From assembly GCA_015064195.1 (NCBI GenBank), contig SVSO01000029.1:1-19578 (forward strand): a DNA stretch of 19,578 nucleotides, in the 5' to 3' direction. The notes beneath the pieces are model-generated. The model was not told where the DNA came from and made no database searches. It saw only the letters and a program-made list of their open reading frames with translations. The position numbers and the translations under genes are program-made. Positions 1 to 6,455 of the stretch are shown here, one piece after another. Position 1 is the stretch's first letter; each line of letters begins with the position of its first letter. Source of the DNA: Oscillospiraceae bacterium (GTDB taxonomy: Bacteria > Bacillota_A > Clostridia > Oscillospirales > CAG-272).

Positions 1-90
1 CGAGATGTTCAGTTGTTCGGCCAACTCTTCTTGCGTAAGATTATGTTCTTTTCGCAAGCGTTTAATGATTTGCCCCATTGTTTCTGTCAT
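1..90 (-). CDS. XRE-family helix-turn-helix transcriptional regulator, 5' end only
   Basis: The first 30 codons of a minus-strand gene run off the left edge of the window. The visible protein begins MTETMGQIIKRLRKEHNLTQ and continues EELAEQLNIS, which is the classic N-terminal helix-turn-helix of XRE/Cro-cI type repressors (helix 2 at LTQEELAEQL, with the recognition helix just beginning). The ATG at 90-88 has a GGAGGT ribosome site (103-98) seven bases upstream. The promoter just upstream is embedded in a perfect inverted repeat, so negative autoregulation is likely. The rest of the protein, and therefore any sensor domain, lies outside the window. The gene sits in AT-rich DNA unlike most of the window. 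Confidence 0.85.
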   Translation of the reverse strand, partial: MTETMGQIIKRLRKEHNLTQEELAEQLNIS

Positions 91-117
91 ATAGATTACC
101 TCCAATTTTTTATTCCG

Positions 118-159
118 GTACCGTGTATACAGTATAACATAGACACGGTACATTTTGAA
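118..159 (-). promoter_or_regulatory. XRE-gene promoter with 9-bp inverted repeat operator
   Basis: On the minus strand an extended -10 (TGTTATACT, hexamer 136-131) sits 17 bp from a weak -35 (TTCAAA, 159-154). The perfect inverted repeat GTACCGTGT (118-126) / ACACGGTAC (143-151), with a 16-base spacer, brackets the -10. This is the usual geometry of an autoregulatory operator for a small XRE repressor; the assignment is inferred from position. Confidence 0.65.
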
Positions 160-584
160 GATATTAAATCGAAACTTCATATTAACTGTCAGTTAAGTTC
201 ATGACGGAGAGTGTGTTTTTGAAGCTGCCAACTTTCTTTTATATTTATTCACATCAACATAGCCTATAAAAAATCTTATACATAAAAACTTTTATATTTC
301 TATAAAGCATTTCGGATATAAGCACTTGTTTTTGCCTTAAAATGCCTGTTTTTAAGAATATTTTTGCTCGACCACGATAGATGAATCCGCCAAACGACTA
401 CAGTTGAATCTTACCTGTGTCACTACGCCCGCCAAGTGGACAAGCTCGGTGTATGTAACATTTTTATACAGATCTAAACAGCGACAGAACAACAATAAGG
501 GTAAACCCGAAGATTTACCCTTGTCTAAACTTAATATGTCTTATCTAAATTACATTGGCATATGCCCGTCATTTTACTATTCAT
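160..584. other. AT-rich intergenic stretch with no convincing gene
   Basis: About 420 bases of visibly AT-rich sequence. Only short open frames without ribosome sites are present (for example 404-595), and I do not regard them as genes. It holds a 15-bp palindrome at 182-196 (TTAACTG-T-CAGTTAA) and a hairpin at 497-522 that may terminate the feoA-type gene. The base composition differs from the rest of the window, suggesting the edge of an acquired or decayed segment, but no transposase, att site or integrase is visible. Confidence 0.5.
495..524 (-). terminator. Hairpin downstream of the FeoA-domain gene, possible terminator
   Basis: AAGGGTAAA (497-505) pairs perfectly with TTTACCCTT (514-522) around an 8-base loop. 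Reading the minus strand, it lies 62 bases past the FeoA stop codon and is followed by a moderately U-rich ATTGTTGTT run. The weak U-tract makes this a tentative intrinsic terminator. Confidence 0.4.
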
Positions 585-797
585 TCAGATCATGATCGCT
601 TCAGCCAGCTGATTGTCGATGTTGTACCGGCCATCCTTGATGGATACAACCAGGCTGTGCTTTTTGCGGGAGACGACCGTAATGCTCTCACCGCTGTAAC
701 AGCCCAGCGAGAACAGAAACGCATTCAGATCCTCGTCGTCTGTCCTGATCTCCTTGATGAAATATTCGATTCCTTCTTCGGCTTCCCGTAAATTCAT
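585..797 (-). CDS. feoA: FeoA-domain protein (iron transport-associated)
   Basis: A 70-residue protein with the FeoA SH3-like pattern: an N-terminal MNLREAEEG, then LxSLGCYSGE (the family's LG-x-x-x-G turn), ITVVSRKKHSLVVSIKDGRY strands and a C-terminal LAEAIMI. FeoA proteins are small cytoplasmic accessories of the FeoB ferrous iron transporter. This one stands alone, with no feoB in the window, as is common for extra FeoA copies in Clostridia. An in-frame GTG at 806 gives three more residues, but AGGA lies only four bases before it. The ATG at 797 fits the family's usual MxL start, although its spacing from AGGA is long, so the start is uncertain. Control by an iron-dependent DtxR-type repressor is suggested by an operator-like site at 822-840 beneath a consensus promoter. 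Confidence 0.8.
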   Translation of the reverse strand: MNLREAEEGIEYFIKEIRTDDEDLNAFLFSLGCYSGESITVVSRKKHSLVVSIKDGRYNIDNQLAEAIMI

Positions 798-821
798 GTC
801 TATCACGCTTTCCTGCTTTGT

Positions 822-840
822 TATGGTTAGCCTTACCTAA
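822..840 (-). promoter_or_regulatory. DtxR/IdeR-type iron-box operator
   Basis: The minus-strand sequence TTAGGTAAGGCTAACCATA matches the DtxR consensus TWAGGTTAGSCTAACCTWA at 17 of 19 positions. It lies just downstream of the predicted transcription start of a FeoA-type iron gene, a textbook position for Fe(II)-dependent repression. The regulator itself is not in the window. Confidence 0.75.
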
Positions 841-848
841 CCAACAAT

Positions 849-877
849 ATTATAGCACTTCCCGAAGAGTTTGTCAA
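849..877 (-). promoter_or_regulatory. Consensus sigma-A promoter of the FeoA-domain gene
   Basis: On the minus strand TTGACA (877-872), a 17-bp spacer and TATAAT (854-849), preceded by TGC (extended -10), match the housekeeping consensus exactly. The start of transcription would fall near 842, immediately before the iron-box-like site, so a bound repressor would block clearance. Confidence 0.85.
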
Positions 878-937
878 GATGCTTTGAGCATTTCCCGGGA
901 ACTTTGCAAAATTTTATGAAAATTTTACACAGGACGG

Positions 938-967
938 TTGCAAAAATGGGGGTGCGTATGGTATAAT
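938..967 (+). promoter_or_regulatory. mgsA promoter
   Basis: TTGCAA (938-943), an 18-bp spacer and TATAAT (962-967) with a TGg extension (959-961) lie 32 bases upstream of the mgsA start. The -35 is imperfect, but the extended -10 compensates. Confidence 0.7.
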
Positions 968-999
968 AGAGGAAAGAATACCATCAAAGGAGAATTTTC

Positions 1000-1392
1000 A
1001 TGAAAATCGCACTCATTGCACACGACAAAAAGAAAGACGAGATCATCGAGCTTGCAAAAAAATACAAGGATGTGCTGGCGGAGTATGATCTCTACGCCAC
1101 CGGCACCACCGGCACGCTCATCATGGGCGAGACGGGGCTTGTTATCCATCGAATGAAGAGCGGCCCTCTCGGCGGCGACCAGCAGATCGGCGCCATGCTG
1201 GCAAACGGCGAGCTGGATCTCATCATTTTCCTGCGCGACCCGCTGACCGCGCAGCCTCACGAGCCGGACGTTTCCGCCCTGCTCCGTCTCGGCGATGTGC
1301 AGAGAATCCCGCTGGCCACCAATGCATCCAGCGCGACCATCATGCTGGAAGCGCTGAAGAACAAGACCTTCTTCGAGCATCTGGCAAAATAA
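1000..1392 (+). CDS. mgsA: Methylglyoxal synthase
   Basis: A 130-residue protein that is clearly methylglyoxal synthase, which converts dihydroxyacetone phosphate to methylglyoxal plus phosphate in the cytoplasm and relieves sugar-phosphate build-up. Visible signatures are [11 protein letters not shown] (1-12), the phosphate-binding TGTTG (34-38), [12 protein letters not shown] (54-65) with the catalytic Asp60 (Asp71 in E. coli), [11 protein letters not shown] (87-97) with His87 and Asp90, and the ATNAS segment (106-110). It is shorter than the 152-residue E. coli enzyme at both ends, as is normal in Firmicutes. An AAAGGAG site seven bases upstream fixes the ATG. It is a single-gene unit with its own promoter and a strong terminator. 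DHAP is in equilibrium with the triose phosphate formed by the KDPG pathway further along the window, but there is no operon link. Confidence 0.96.
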   Translation: MKIALIAHDKKKDEIIELAKKYKDVLAEYDLYATGTTGTLIMGETGLVIHRMKSGPLGGDQQIGAMLANGELDLIIFLRDPLTAQPHEPDVSALLRLGDVQRIPLATNASSATIMLEALKNKTFFEHLAK

Positions 1393-1397
1393 TCCCC

Positions 1398-1430
1398 ATC
1401 TGTCGGCATCCCCGCCGACAGATTTTTTTC
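1398..1430 (+). terminator. Intrinsic terminator of mgsA
   Basis: ATCTGTCGGC (1398-1407) and GCCGACAGAT (1414-1423) form a perfect 10-bp stem with a 6-base loop, followed directly by a run of seven T. It separates mgsA from the sigma-factor operon. Confidence 0.93.
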
Positions 1431-1448
1431 AAAAATTCCGCAAATTCA

Positions 1449-1480
1449 TGCAACCATCCGCAAGATCCGGCGAGATATAG
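1449..1480 (+). promoter_or_regulatory. Candidate ECF-type autoregulated promoter of the sigma/serpin operon
   Basis: No housekeeping promoter is evident ahead of the operon. TGCAACC (1449-1455), 15 bases, then CGAGATATAG (1471-1480) resembles the AAC-containing -35 and CG-containing -10 recognised by many ECF sigma factors. Autoregulation is therefore plausible, but this is read by eye and weak. Confidence 0.4.
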
Positions 1481-1512
1481 GGTAAGCCGGTGAAACGGGA
1501 AGGAGGAATCTC

Positions 1513-2073
1513 ATGCTGGACGAAGAAATTGTGGCGCTGTATCATCGCCGCGACGAGAGCGCAATCACCGCCACGGAGGAAAAATATCATCCTTATTTAA
1601 TGAAAATCGCGCGCAATATTCTCACGCTTCGGGAGGACTGCGAGGAAAGCGTCAACGATACCTACCTTGCCGCGTGGAATTCCATGCCGCCCCACAAGCC
1701 GTCTGTGCTGTCCACCTATCTCGGGAAGCTGACCCGCCGCATCGCCATCACCCGCTATCGCCGGAACAACCGCAAAAAGCGGCAGGCATCCCAGTATGAG
1801 CTGTCTCTGAATGAGCTTTCCGAGGTGGCCGATTTTTCGGATTCGCCGGAAACTGCGGCGGAGGCGGCAGAGCTTGCAGGGCTGCTGAACACCTTTGTGC
1901 GTGCGCTGTCGGAGGAGGAGCGTGCCGTTTTCATCGGGCGGTATTATTTCCTCGATCCTCTGCGTGAGGTGGCGGATTACTGCGGCATGAGCGAATCCAA
2001 GGCGAAATCCATGCTCTACCGCATCCGTCTCCGGCTGAAGGAATATCTTGAACAGGAGGGATTTTTCGTATGA
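1513..2073 (+). CDS. ECF-type sigma-70 family RNA polymerase sigma factor
   Basis: A 186-residue sigma factor with the two-domain ECF layout. Region 2 spans roughly residues 24-88 (YLMKIARNILTLREDCEESV, then NDTYLAAWNSMPP and a basic RYRRNNRKKR end). Region 4 spans roughly 131-183, with the helix-turn-helix LREVADYCGMSESKAKSMLY. An acidic linker (about 105-120) joins them. This ECF branch is frequent in Clostridia and is usually paired with a one-helix membrane anti-sigma factor. Here the next gene overlaps by ATGA, matching that pattern. AGGAGG at 1501-1506 gives a well spaced ATG. It is the first gene of a four-gene operon ending in a serpin, which suggests an extracytoplasmic stress response (inference). 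The promoter is probably self-driven. Confidence 0.93.
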   Translation: MLDEEIVALYHRRDESAITATEEKYHPYLMKIARNILTLREDCEESVNDTYLAAWNSMPPHKPSVLSTYLGKLTRRIAITRYRRNNRKKRQASQYELSLNELSEVADFSDSPETAAEAAELAGLLNTFVRALSEEERAVFIGRYYFLDPLREVADYCGMSESKAKSMLYRIRLRLKEYLEQEGFFV

Positions 2074-2705
2074 ATGCAGAATTGTTTCACGATGCGCTGT
2101 CCATGCTTGACGATGATCTCATCGAAGCTGTGGACGCGCTCCGCAAAAAACGCCGCCCCCGCTATTTTGCAAGATGGGCCGCACTTGCCGCTTCCCTTGT
2201 CATCATCGCCGGCGGCATCTTCCTCCTCGCCCGCTATCCCATCGATCTTGCAGACGGTGCATCGCCGGAATCCGTCGTCGGCACCACCGGAGAGACCGGT
2301 GCAGCGGGATCGCTGGACTATGGCAGTGAGGTGGAGGAAGCCGTCACCGAATCGGAAAGCGTCATCAAAAACGTGCAGTATGTGCGCGGCGGAGCGATGG
2401 TTTATTCGCCCGTCGGCATTATCCGCGCCCCGTCCGAATTGCCCGACGGCGCACCGGATTACGACGACGCATTTTTCGCCGAAAATGAGCTGATCCTCGT
2501 CCCGATGTATGAGCCGAGCGGTTCGATCCGCCACAGGATCACCGATCTCACCAAGCTCTCGGACGGAAAATGGCGGCTGACCGGACAGCGGATCGTGCCG
2601 GAGGTCGGCACGGCAGACGTGGCATACTGGCAGATCTACGTTGAGATTCCCCGGGGACTTGTTGACGGGGATGACGAAATTATCATGAAATGGGAGGACG
2701 AATGA
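2070..2705 (+). CDS. Putative membrane-anchored anti-sigma factor
   Basis: A 211-residue protein with a short cytoplasmic N-terminus (about 1-35, ending in the basic RKKRRPRY), one transmembrane helix (about 36-55, AALAASLVIIAGGIFLLARY) and a ~155-residue extracytoplasmic domain. There is no HxxxCxxC zinc motif, so it is not a ZAS-type anti-sigma. The role is inferred from topology and from the ATGA overlap with the upstream ECF sigma gene, a standard sigma/anti-sigma arrangement. The outer domain (about 100-211) contains PVGIIRAPSELP and KLSDGKWRLTGQRIVPE stretches that I do not recognise as a named domain; it would be the signal-receiving part. The next gene again overlaps its stop. Anti-sigma function is likely, but the signal is unknown. 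Confidence 0.75.
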   Translation: MNAELFHDALSMLDDDLIEAVDALRKKRRPRYFARWAALAASLVIIAGGIFLLARYPIDLADGASPESVVGTTGETGAAGSLDYGSEVEEAVTESESVIKNVQYVRGGAMVYSPVGIIRAPSELPDGAPDYDDAFFAENELILVPMYEPSGSIRHRITDLTKLSDGKWRLTGQRIVPEVGTADVAYWQIYVEIPRGLVDGDDEIIMKWEDE

Positions 2706-3340
2706 TGAAAAAACTTGCGATATTGTTCGCCGTTCTGCTGGCATTTACAGGATGCGGCGAGCCGAATGAGCAGCCCGGGCAGGAGGAGATGGATCTGACC
2801 GCAAAGCCGGTGATCTATCTCTATCCCGAAGCCAAAACCGACGTGCAGGTGCGCCTTGACTATGCAGGCGAGCTGACCACCACCTATCCCGCGTACAACG
2901 GCGGCTGGACGGTGAGCGCATCACCGGACGGCACGCTGACCGATGCCGCCGGACAGGAATATTACTGCCTGTACTGGGAGGGCATGGCGGACATCGACTA
3001 CGATTTCACCGAAGGATTTGTCGTTGCCGGGAAGGATACCGCGGCATTTCTCGAGGATGCCCTTGCCAAGCTGGGACTGAATCGTCGGGAGGCCAACGAA
3101 TTCATCGTTTACTGGCTGCCGCAGATGGAGTCCAACGATTACAATCTCATCGCGTTCCAGAGCGACGCTTACACAGACAACGCCGCGCTTGTCATCGAGC
3201 CTGCACCGGATACACTCATCCGCGTCTTTATGGCGTGGAAGCCGGTGGATGCGCCCATGGAGATCGAGCCGCAGGAGCTTACATCGCCGGAACGCACCGG
3301 GTTTACCGCTGTTGAATGGGGAGGAACGAGAGTAAAATGA
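2705..3340 (+). CDS. Lipoprotein with conserved KPVIYLYPE domain, function unknown
   Basis: A 211-residue predicted lipoprotein: signal peptide MKKLAILFAVLLAFTGC with the lipobox cysteine at 17, a short acidic spacer, then a compact domain beginning KPVIYLYPE (34-42) and ending VEWGG near the C-terminus. Internal landmarks are YWEGMADIDYDF, EFIVYWLPQME and IRVFMAWKPVD. I recognise this as a conserved, uncharacterised family seen across Firmicutes and cannot assign a reaction. Two ATGs sit side by side: the one at 2702 overlaps the preceding stop as ATGA, while the one at 2705 has better spacing (seven bases) from GGAGG at 2693-2697. It would be anchored on the outer face of the membrane beside the anti-sigma sensor domain and the serpin, and could be part of the sensing complex (inference). 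Confidence 0.85.
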   Translation: MKKLAILFAVLLAFTGCGEPNEQPGQEEMDLTAKPVIYLYPEAKTDVQVRLDYAGELTTTYPAYNGGWTVSASPDGTLTDAAGQEYYCLYWEGMADIDYDFTEGFVVAGKDTAAFLEDALAKLGLNRREANEFIVYWLPQMESNDYNLIAFQSDAYTDNAALVIEPAPDTLIRVFMAWKPVDAPMEIEPQELTSPERTGFTAVEWGGTRVK

Positions 3341-4584
3341 AGCAAACAAAGCTTACAATGATGCTGGCCGGCATTCTTGCCGCCGCTATGCTGACCGGAT
3401 GCGGAAGTGTTCACGCCGCAAGCCTCATGGACGGCATCAAGCCGGGCACGGTGGATGCCGCGCCGCTTGCCGAAGCTTCCGCCGATGCGGTCACGGATTT
3501 CGCCGTCCGGCTGTTCCGTGAGAGCGCATCCGATGGGGAGAGCACCCTCATCTCGCCGCTGTCCGTGCTGAGTGCCCTTGCCATGACCACAAACGGCGCG
3601 GAGGGTGAGACACGCGCACAGATGGAATCGGTGTTCGGAATGACAGCGGAGGAGCTGAATCTGTGGCTGTACAGCTATCATCGCACACTGCCGGAAAGCG
3701 GCAAATACAAGCTGAATCTTGCCAATTCCATCTGGTTCACCGACAAGGAAAGCTTCACCGTCAACACGGATTTTCTCCAGCTGTGCGCGGACTATTACGA
3801 TGCAGAGCTGTACCGTCTGCCCTTCGACGAGGGGGCGAAATCTGCCATCAACGGCTGGGTGAAGGAGGAAACGGACGGCATGATCAAAGAGATCATCAAC
3901 GAGATCCCCGAAGAAGCGGTGATGTATCTTGTCAACGCGCTGGCTTTTGATGCCGAGTGGCAGGATATTTACAAGGAATCGCAGGTTCGCCCCGGCACGT
4001 TCACGAAGGAGGACGGCACAGTTCGCGAGGCGGAAATGATGTACAGCGACGAGAATCGCTATCTTGAGGATGATGATGCATCCGGATTCATCAAATATTA
4101 CGCCGACCGCAAGTATGCATTCGCCGCACTTCTGCCGGATGAAGGGGTGAGCGTGGCGGAGTATGTGCAGTCGCTGGACGGTGCATCGCTGCGGAAGATG
4201 CTGCTTGATGCCGAAACGGTGACGGTGGAGACGGCGATTCCCAAGTTCACCTGCGAATATGATGTGGAGATGAGCGCGATCCTCAAAGCCATGGGTATGA
4301 CGAATGCATTTTCCGGCGACCTCGCGGATTTCAGCGGCCTCGGCCATTCCACCGAGGGCGATCTCTGCATCAGCCGGGTTCTGCACAAGACGTTCATTCA
4401 GGTGGACGAAAAAGGCACAAAAGCCGGTGCCGCCACTGCCGTGGAAGTCGTGACGGAGTCGGTCATGATGCTGCCGGAGAATGTCAAGCGCGTTTATCTT
4501 GACCGGCCCTTTGTCTATATGCTCATCGACTGCGAGACCATGATGCCCTTCTTCATCGGTACGCTGATGGATGTGGAAGAATAA
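3337..4584 (+). CDS. Serpin family protein, membrane-anchored lipoprotein
   Basis: A 415-residue serpin (serine protease inhibitor fold) with a lipoprotein signal (LTGC, Cys22). Serpin landmarks are the N-terminal helix region AVRLFRESASDGESTLISPL, the LANSIWF and NALAFDAEW strands, and LHKTFIQVDEKGTKAGAATA leading into the reactive-centre loop. The hinge from Glu358 (EKGTKAGAATAV, small residues at P15-P9) is of the inhibitory type. Counting 17 residues from the hinge Glu places the putative P1-P1' at Glu374-Ser375. The loop up to the DRPF strand is about six residues longer than in alpha-1-antitrypsin, so the true P1 is uncertain. The C-terminal RPFVYMLIDCETMMPFFIG is a canonical serpin ending. 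The ATG overlaps the previous stop (ATGA). A true inhibitor at the cell surface would protect against host or bacterial proteases; the target is unknown. Confidence 0.95.
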   Translation: MKQTKLTMMLAGILAAAMLTGCGSVHAASLMDGIKPGTVDAAPLAEASADAVTDFAVRLFRESASDGESTLISPLSVLSALAMTTNGAEGETRAQMESVFGMTAEELNLWLYSYHRTLPESGKYKLNLANSIWFTDKESFTVNTDFLQLCADYYDAELYRLPFDEGAKSAINGWVKEETDGMIKEIINEIPEEAVMYLVNALAFDAEWQDIYKESQVRPGTFTKEDGTVREAEMMYSDENRYLEDDDASGFIKYYADRKYAFAALLPDEGVSVAEYVQSLDGASLRKMLLDAETVTVETAIPKFTCEYDVEMSAILKAMGMTNAFSGDLADFSGLGHSTEGDLCISRVLHKTFIQVDEKGTKAGAATAVEVVTESVMMLPENVKRVYLDRPFVYMLIDCETMMPFFIGTLMDVEE

Positions 4585-4588
4585 AACG

Positions 4589-4630
4589 AAAACTGCTGCA
4601 CAGCCGTGCAGCAGTTTGTATTTATTTGTG
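4589..4630. terminator. Bidirectional terminator between the serpin and uxuA
   Basis: AAACTGCTGCAC (4590-4601) pairs with GTGCAGCAGTTT (4606-4617) in a perfect 12-bp stem with a 4-base loop. On the minus strand it is followed by a TTTTCGTTTTATT run, and on the plus strand by GTATTTATTT. It lies between two convergent operons and probably serves both. Confidence 0.88.
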
Positions 4631-5629
4631 ATATTCCATCATTTTCGCCATGCCGCAGAGGTAGCCGAATTCGTAGGCGCGGGAGGTGTGTCCCCAGCGC
4701 GTATCGCCGGTCAGGTACGGCACGTGATCGTCCAGCACAAGGCCGTTGTAGCCGTGGCGGTCAAGCTCGGTCATGATCTTCGCCGGATCGTACCGTCCGT
4801 CGCCAAGATAGCACTCGCTGAATTTCTCCAGCGTGCCCTGCACATCCCGGAAATGCACCATGTGGATGCGTCCCTTCGGCACAAATTCCCGGATCATCTC
4901 CATAACGCACTCCTCACCGCCCCGCTGGGAGAAGGTTCCCATGCAGAAGTTGATGCCCCATGCGGGATTGTCGGCGATCTTCTCCGCCCGGAGAAAATCC
5001 TCCTTGCAGATGAAAATGCGCTCCACGCCCGCAACTGTGGGCAGCGGCGGATCGGAAGGATGGGTGATGAGCTTCACGCCGGCACGCTCCGCCTCCGGGA
5101 TCACCGCCTTGATGAAATAGGTGAAATTGTTCCACAGATCCTCAGCTGTGGGCGGCACAACATCCTCGCCCATGGCGATCATGTGATATTTGCTCACCGC
5201 GTAGGCGTTGGGCACTTTGTCCTCCATCTCCCGGTCGTAGGCGGAAACTGTTGCACCGCCGCGATACGGATGGGTCACGCTGGTGCGCCATGCCCATGTG
5301 GGGCAGAAATGATGCCCCAGGATCGGGATGCCCACCTCGCCCATATTGCGCAGGGTTTTGATGTAATTCTCGATCTGCTCGTCGCGGCCGGGCAGACCCA
5401 TGATGATCTTATGGAAAAAGCGGATCGGTACATTTTCGATCATTTCCAGCTTCAGACCGAACTTTTCCGTGTACTCCTTCAGCCATGTCAGTGCGCGCAC
5501 TGTCCAGTAATTTTCATCCGCCGAAGCGATGGGCGGCGTGTTGAAATGGAAGCCGGACGAACCGAGCTGCTTTGCCATCATGAGCGCATCGTCGTTGAAT
5601 TCCTTGATCGCACCTAAGATGATCTTCAT
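4622..5629 (-). CDS. uxuA: D-mannonate dehydratase
   Basis: A 335-residue UxuA-family enzyme that dehydrates D-mannonate to 2-keto-3-deoxygluconate in the cytoplasm. Signatures are GEVGIPILGHHFCPTWAWRT (98-116), the following RGGA (123-126), HPSDPP (190-195), FCMGTF (228-233), MVHFRDVQGT (257-266) and VLDDHVP (298-304). His190, Cys229, His259 and an Asp at 300/301 match the His-Cys-His-Asp metal set known for the family. The TIM-barrel enzyme is about 60 residues shorter than E. coli UxuA (394), as in other short Firmicute forms. It is the last gene of the operon. Its ATG (GGAGGAG upstream) overlaps the SDR stop by four bases, so the two are translationally coupled. Confidence 0.94.
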   Translation of the reverse strand: MKIILGAIKEFNDDALMMAKQLGSSGFHFNTPPIASADENYWTVRALTWLKEYTEKFGLKLEMIENVPIRFFHKIIMGLPGRDEQIENYIKTLRNMGEVGIPILGHHFCPTWAWRTSVTHPYRGGATVSAYDREMEDKVPNAYAVSKYHMIAMGEDVVPPTAEDLWNNFTYFIKAVIPEAERAGVKLITHPSDPPLPTVAGVERIFICKEDFLRAEKIADNPAWGINFCMGTFSQRGGEECVMEMIREFVPKGRIHMVHFRDVQGTLEKFSECYLGDGRYDPAKIMTELDRHGYNGLVLDDHVPYLTGDTRWGHTSRAYEFGYLCGMAKMMEYHK

Positions 5630-6453
5630 TTCTGCTCCTCCGCTTCCCTTCGCGCGATTTCCGCGGCGCGATAGGTGTTGAGGATCTCGGGGAAGATCTG
5701 CGTTGACATTCCGCCATCCACCATCAGCTCGCCGCCGGTGACGTTTTTCGACTCATCCGAGCCGAAATAGTAGGCGGCATTGGCGATATCCTCGAAGTCG
5801 GAGATGTCGCCGATGGGGGTCATGGTGCCGTTGGTGATCTGCTTGTCGCCCATGGAAATCCAGCGCGCAGTCTTGATGGTGCCGGGCATGACCACGTTGC
5901 TCCGGATGCCGTATTTGCCGAGATCCACCGCCAGCGCCTTGGACATGGAATTCATGCCGCCCTTGGATGCGATGTAGGGCACACGGTTGGCGTTGGGTCG
6001 GACGGCGGAGTTGGAGCTGATAAAGACGATCGCGCCCTTGTGATGCTCGCGCATCCGAATGGCGGCCAGCTGAACGAGGCGGAAATTGCCCACCACGTTG
6101 GCCTGCAGGATGGATTCCACATATTCCGGCGTGACGTCGAAAAACGGTGTGCCCCGGGACGGATCTTCGCCAAGAGCAAGATCGGCGGCATTCAGGCAGA
6201 GCGTCTCGGCAAAAACGCCCATCCCGTCAAGGGCATCGAACATGGCGTGAGCCTGCTCTTTGCTGCGCAGATCCAGGAGAAACGGATAAACCGTCACGCC
6301 GTATGCTTCCTCCAGTGCTTTTTTGGAAATTTCCAGCGAATCCGGACGTCGGGATGTGATGGCCACATCCCAGCCCTCTTTTGCAAATCTCGCAGCAATG
6401 GCCCATCCGGTATGGCCGTAATCCGCGCCGGTGATGATTGCGGTTTTTTTCAT
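5626..6453 (-). CDS. uxuB: SDR-family oxidoreductase, probable D-mannonate oxidoreductase (fructuronate reductase)
   Basis: A 275-residue classical short-chain dehydrogenase. The Rossmann N-terminus KKTAIITGADYGHTGWAIA (2-20) is a variant of TGxxxGxG. NAA (88-90) replaces NNAG. The catalytic set is Ser147 in ISSNSA, Tyr160 and Lys164 in YIASK. PGTIKTARW follows at 190-198, and the C-terminus carries TGGELMVDGG. Firmicutes commonly use an SDR for the fructuronate-to-mannonate step, unlike the long-chain UxuB of E. coli. Its coupling to uxuA (ATGA overlap), kdgK and eda makes that the best assignment, though sequence alone cannot exclude another sugar-acid substrate. The start follows the previous stop by two bases, with GAGGT inside the preceding gene's end. 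Confidence 0.82.
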   Translation of the reverse strand: MKKTAIITGADYGHTGWAIAARFAKEGWDVAITSRRPDSLEISKKALEEAYGVTVYPFLLDLRSKEQAHAMFDALDGMGVFAETLCLNAADLALGEDPSRGTPFFDVTPEYVESILQANVVGNFRLVQLAAIRMREHHKGAIVFISSNSAVRPNANRVPYIASKGGMNSMSKALAVDLGKYGIRSNVVMPGTIKTARWISMGDKQITNGTMTPIGDISDFEDIANAAYYFGSDESKNVTGGELMVDGGMSTQIFPEILNTYRAAEIARREAEEQK

Positions 6454-6455
6454 TT

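Noticed and set aside
404..595. 63-codon plus-strand open frame in the AT-rich region
   Set aside because: No ribosome site, no recognisable family and it overlaps the end of the FeoA-domain gene on the other strand.
1..600. Mobile element or integrated phage edge
   Set aside because: AT-rich composition and an XRE gene are suggestive, but no integrase, transposase, terminal repeat or att-like duplication is visible.
3169..4386. 405-codon minus-strand open frame antisense to the serpin
   Set aside because: It mirrors the serpin's codon pattern, has no ribosome site or domain, and the serpin on the other strand is unmistakable.
4571..5617. 348-codon plus-strand open frame antisense to uxuA
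   Set aside because: Starts inside the terminator hairpin region and lacks any domain; uxuA on the minus strand has full active-site motifs.
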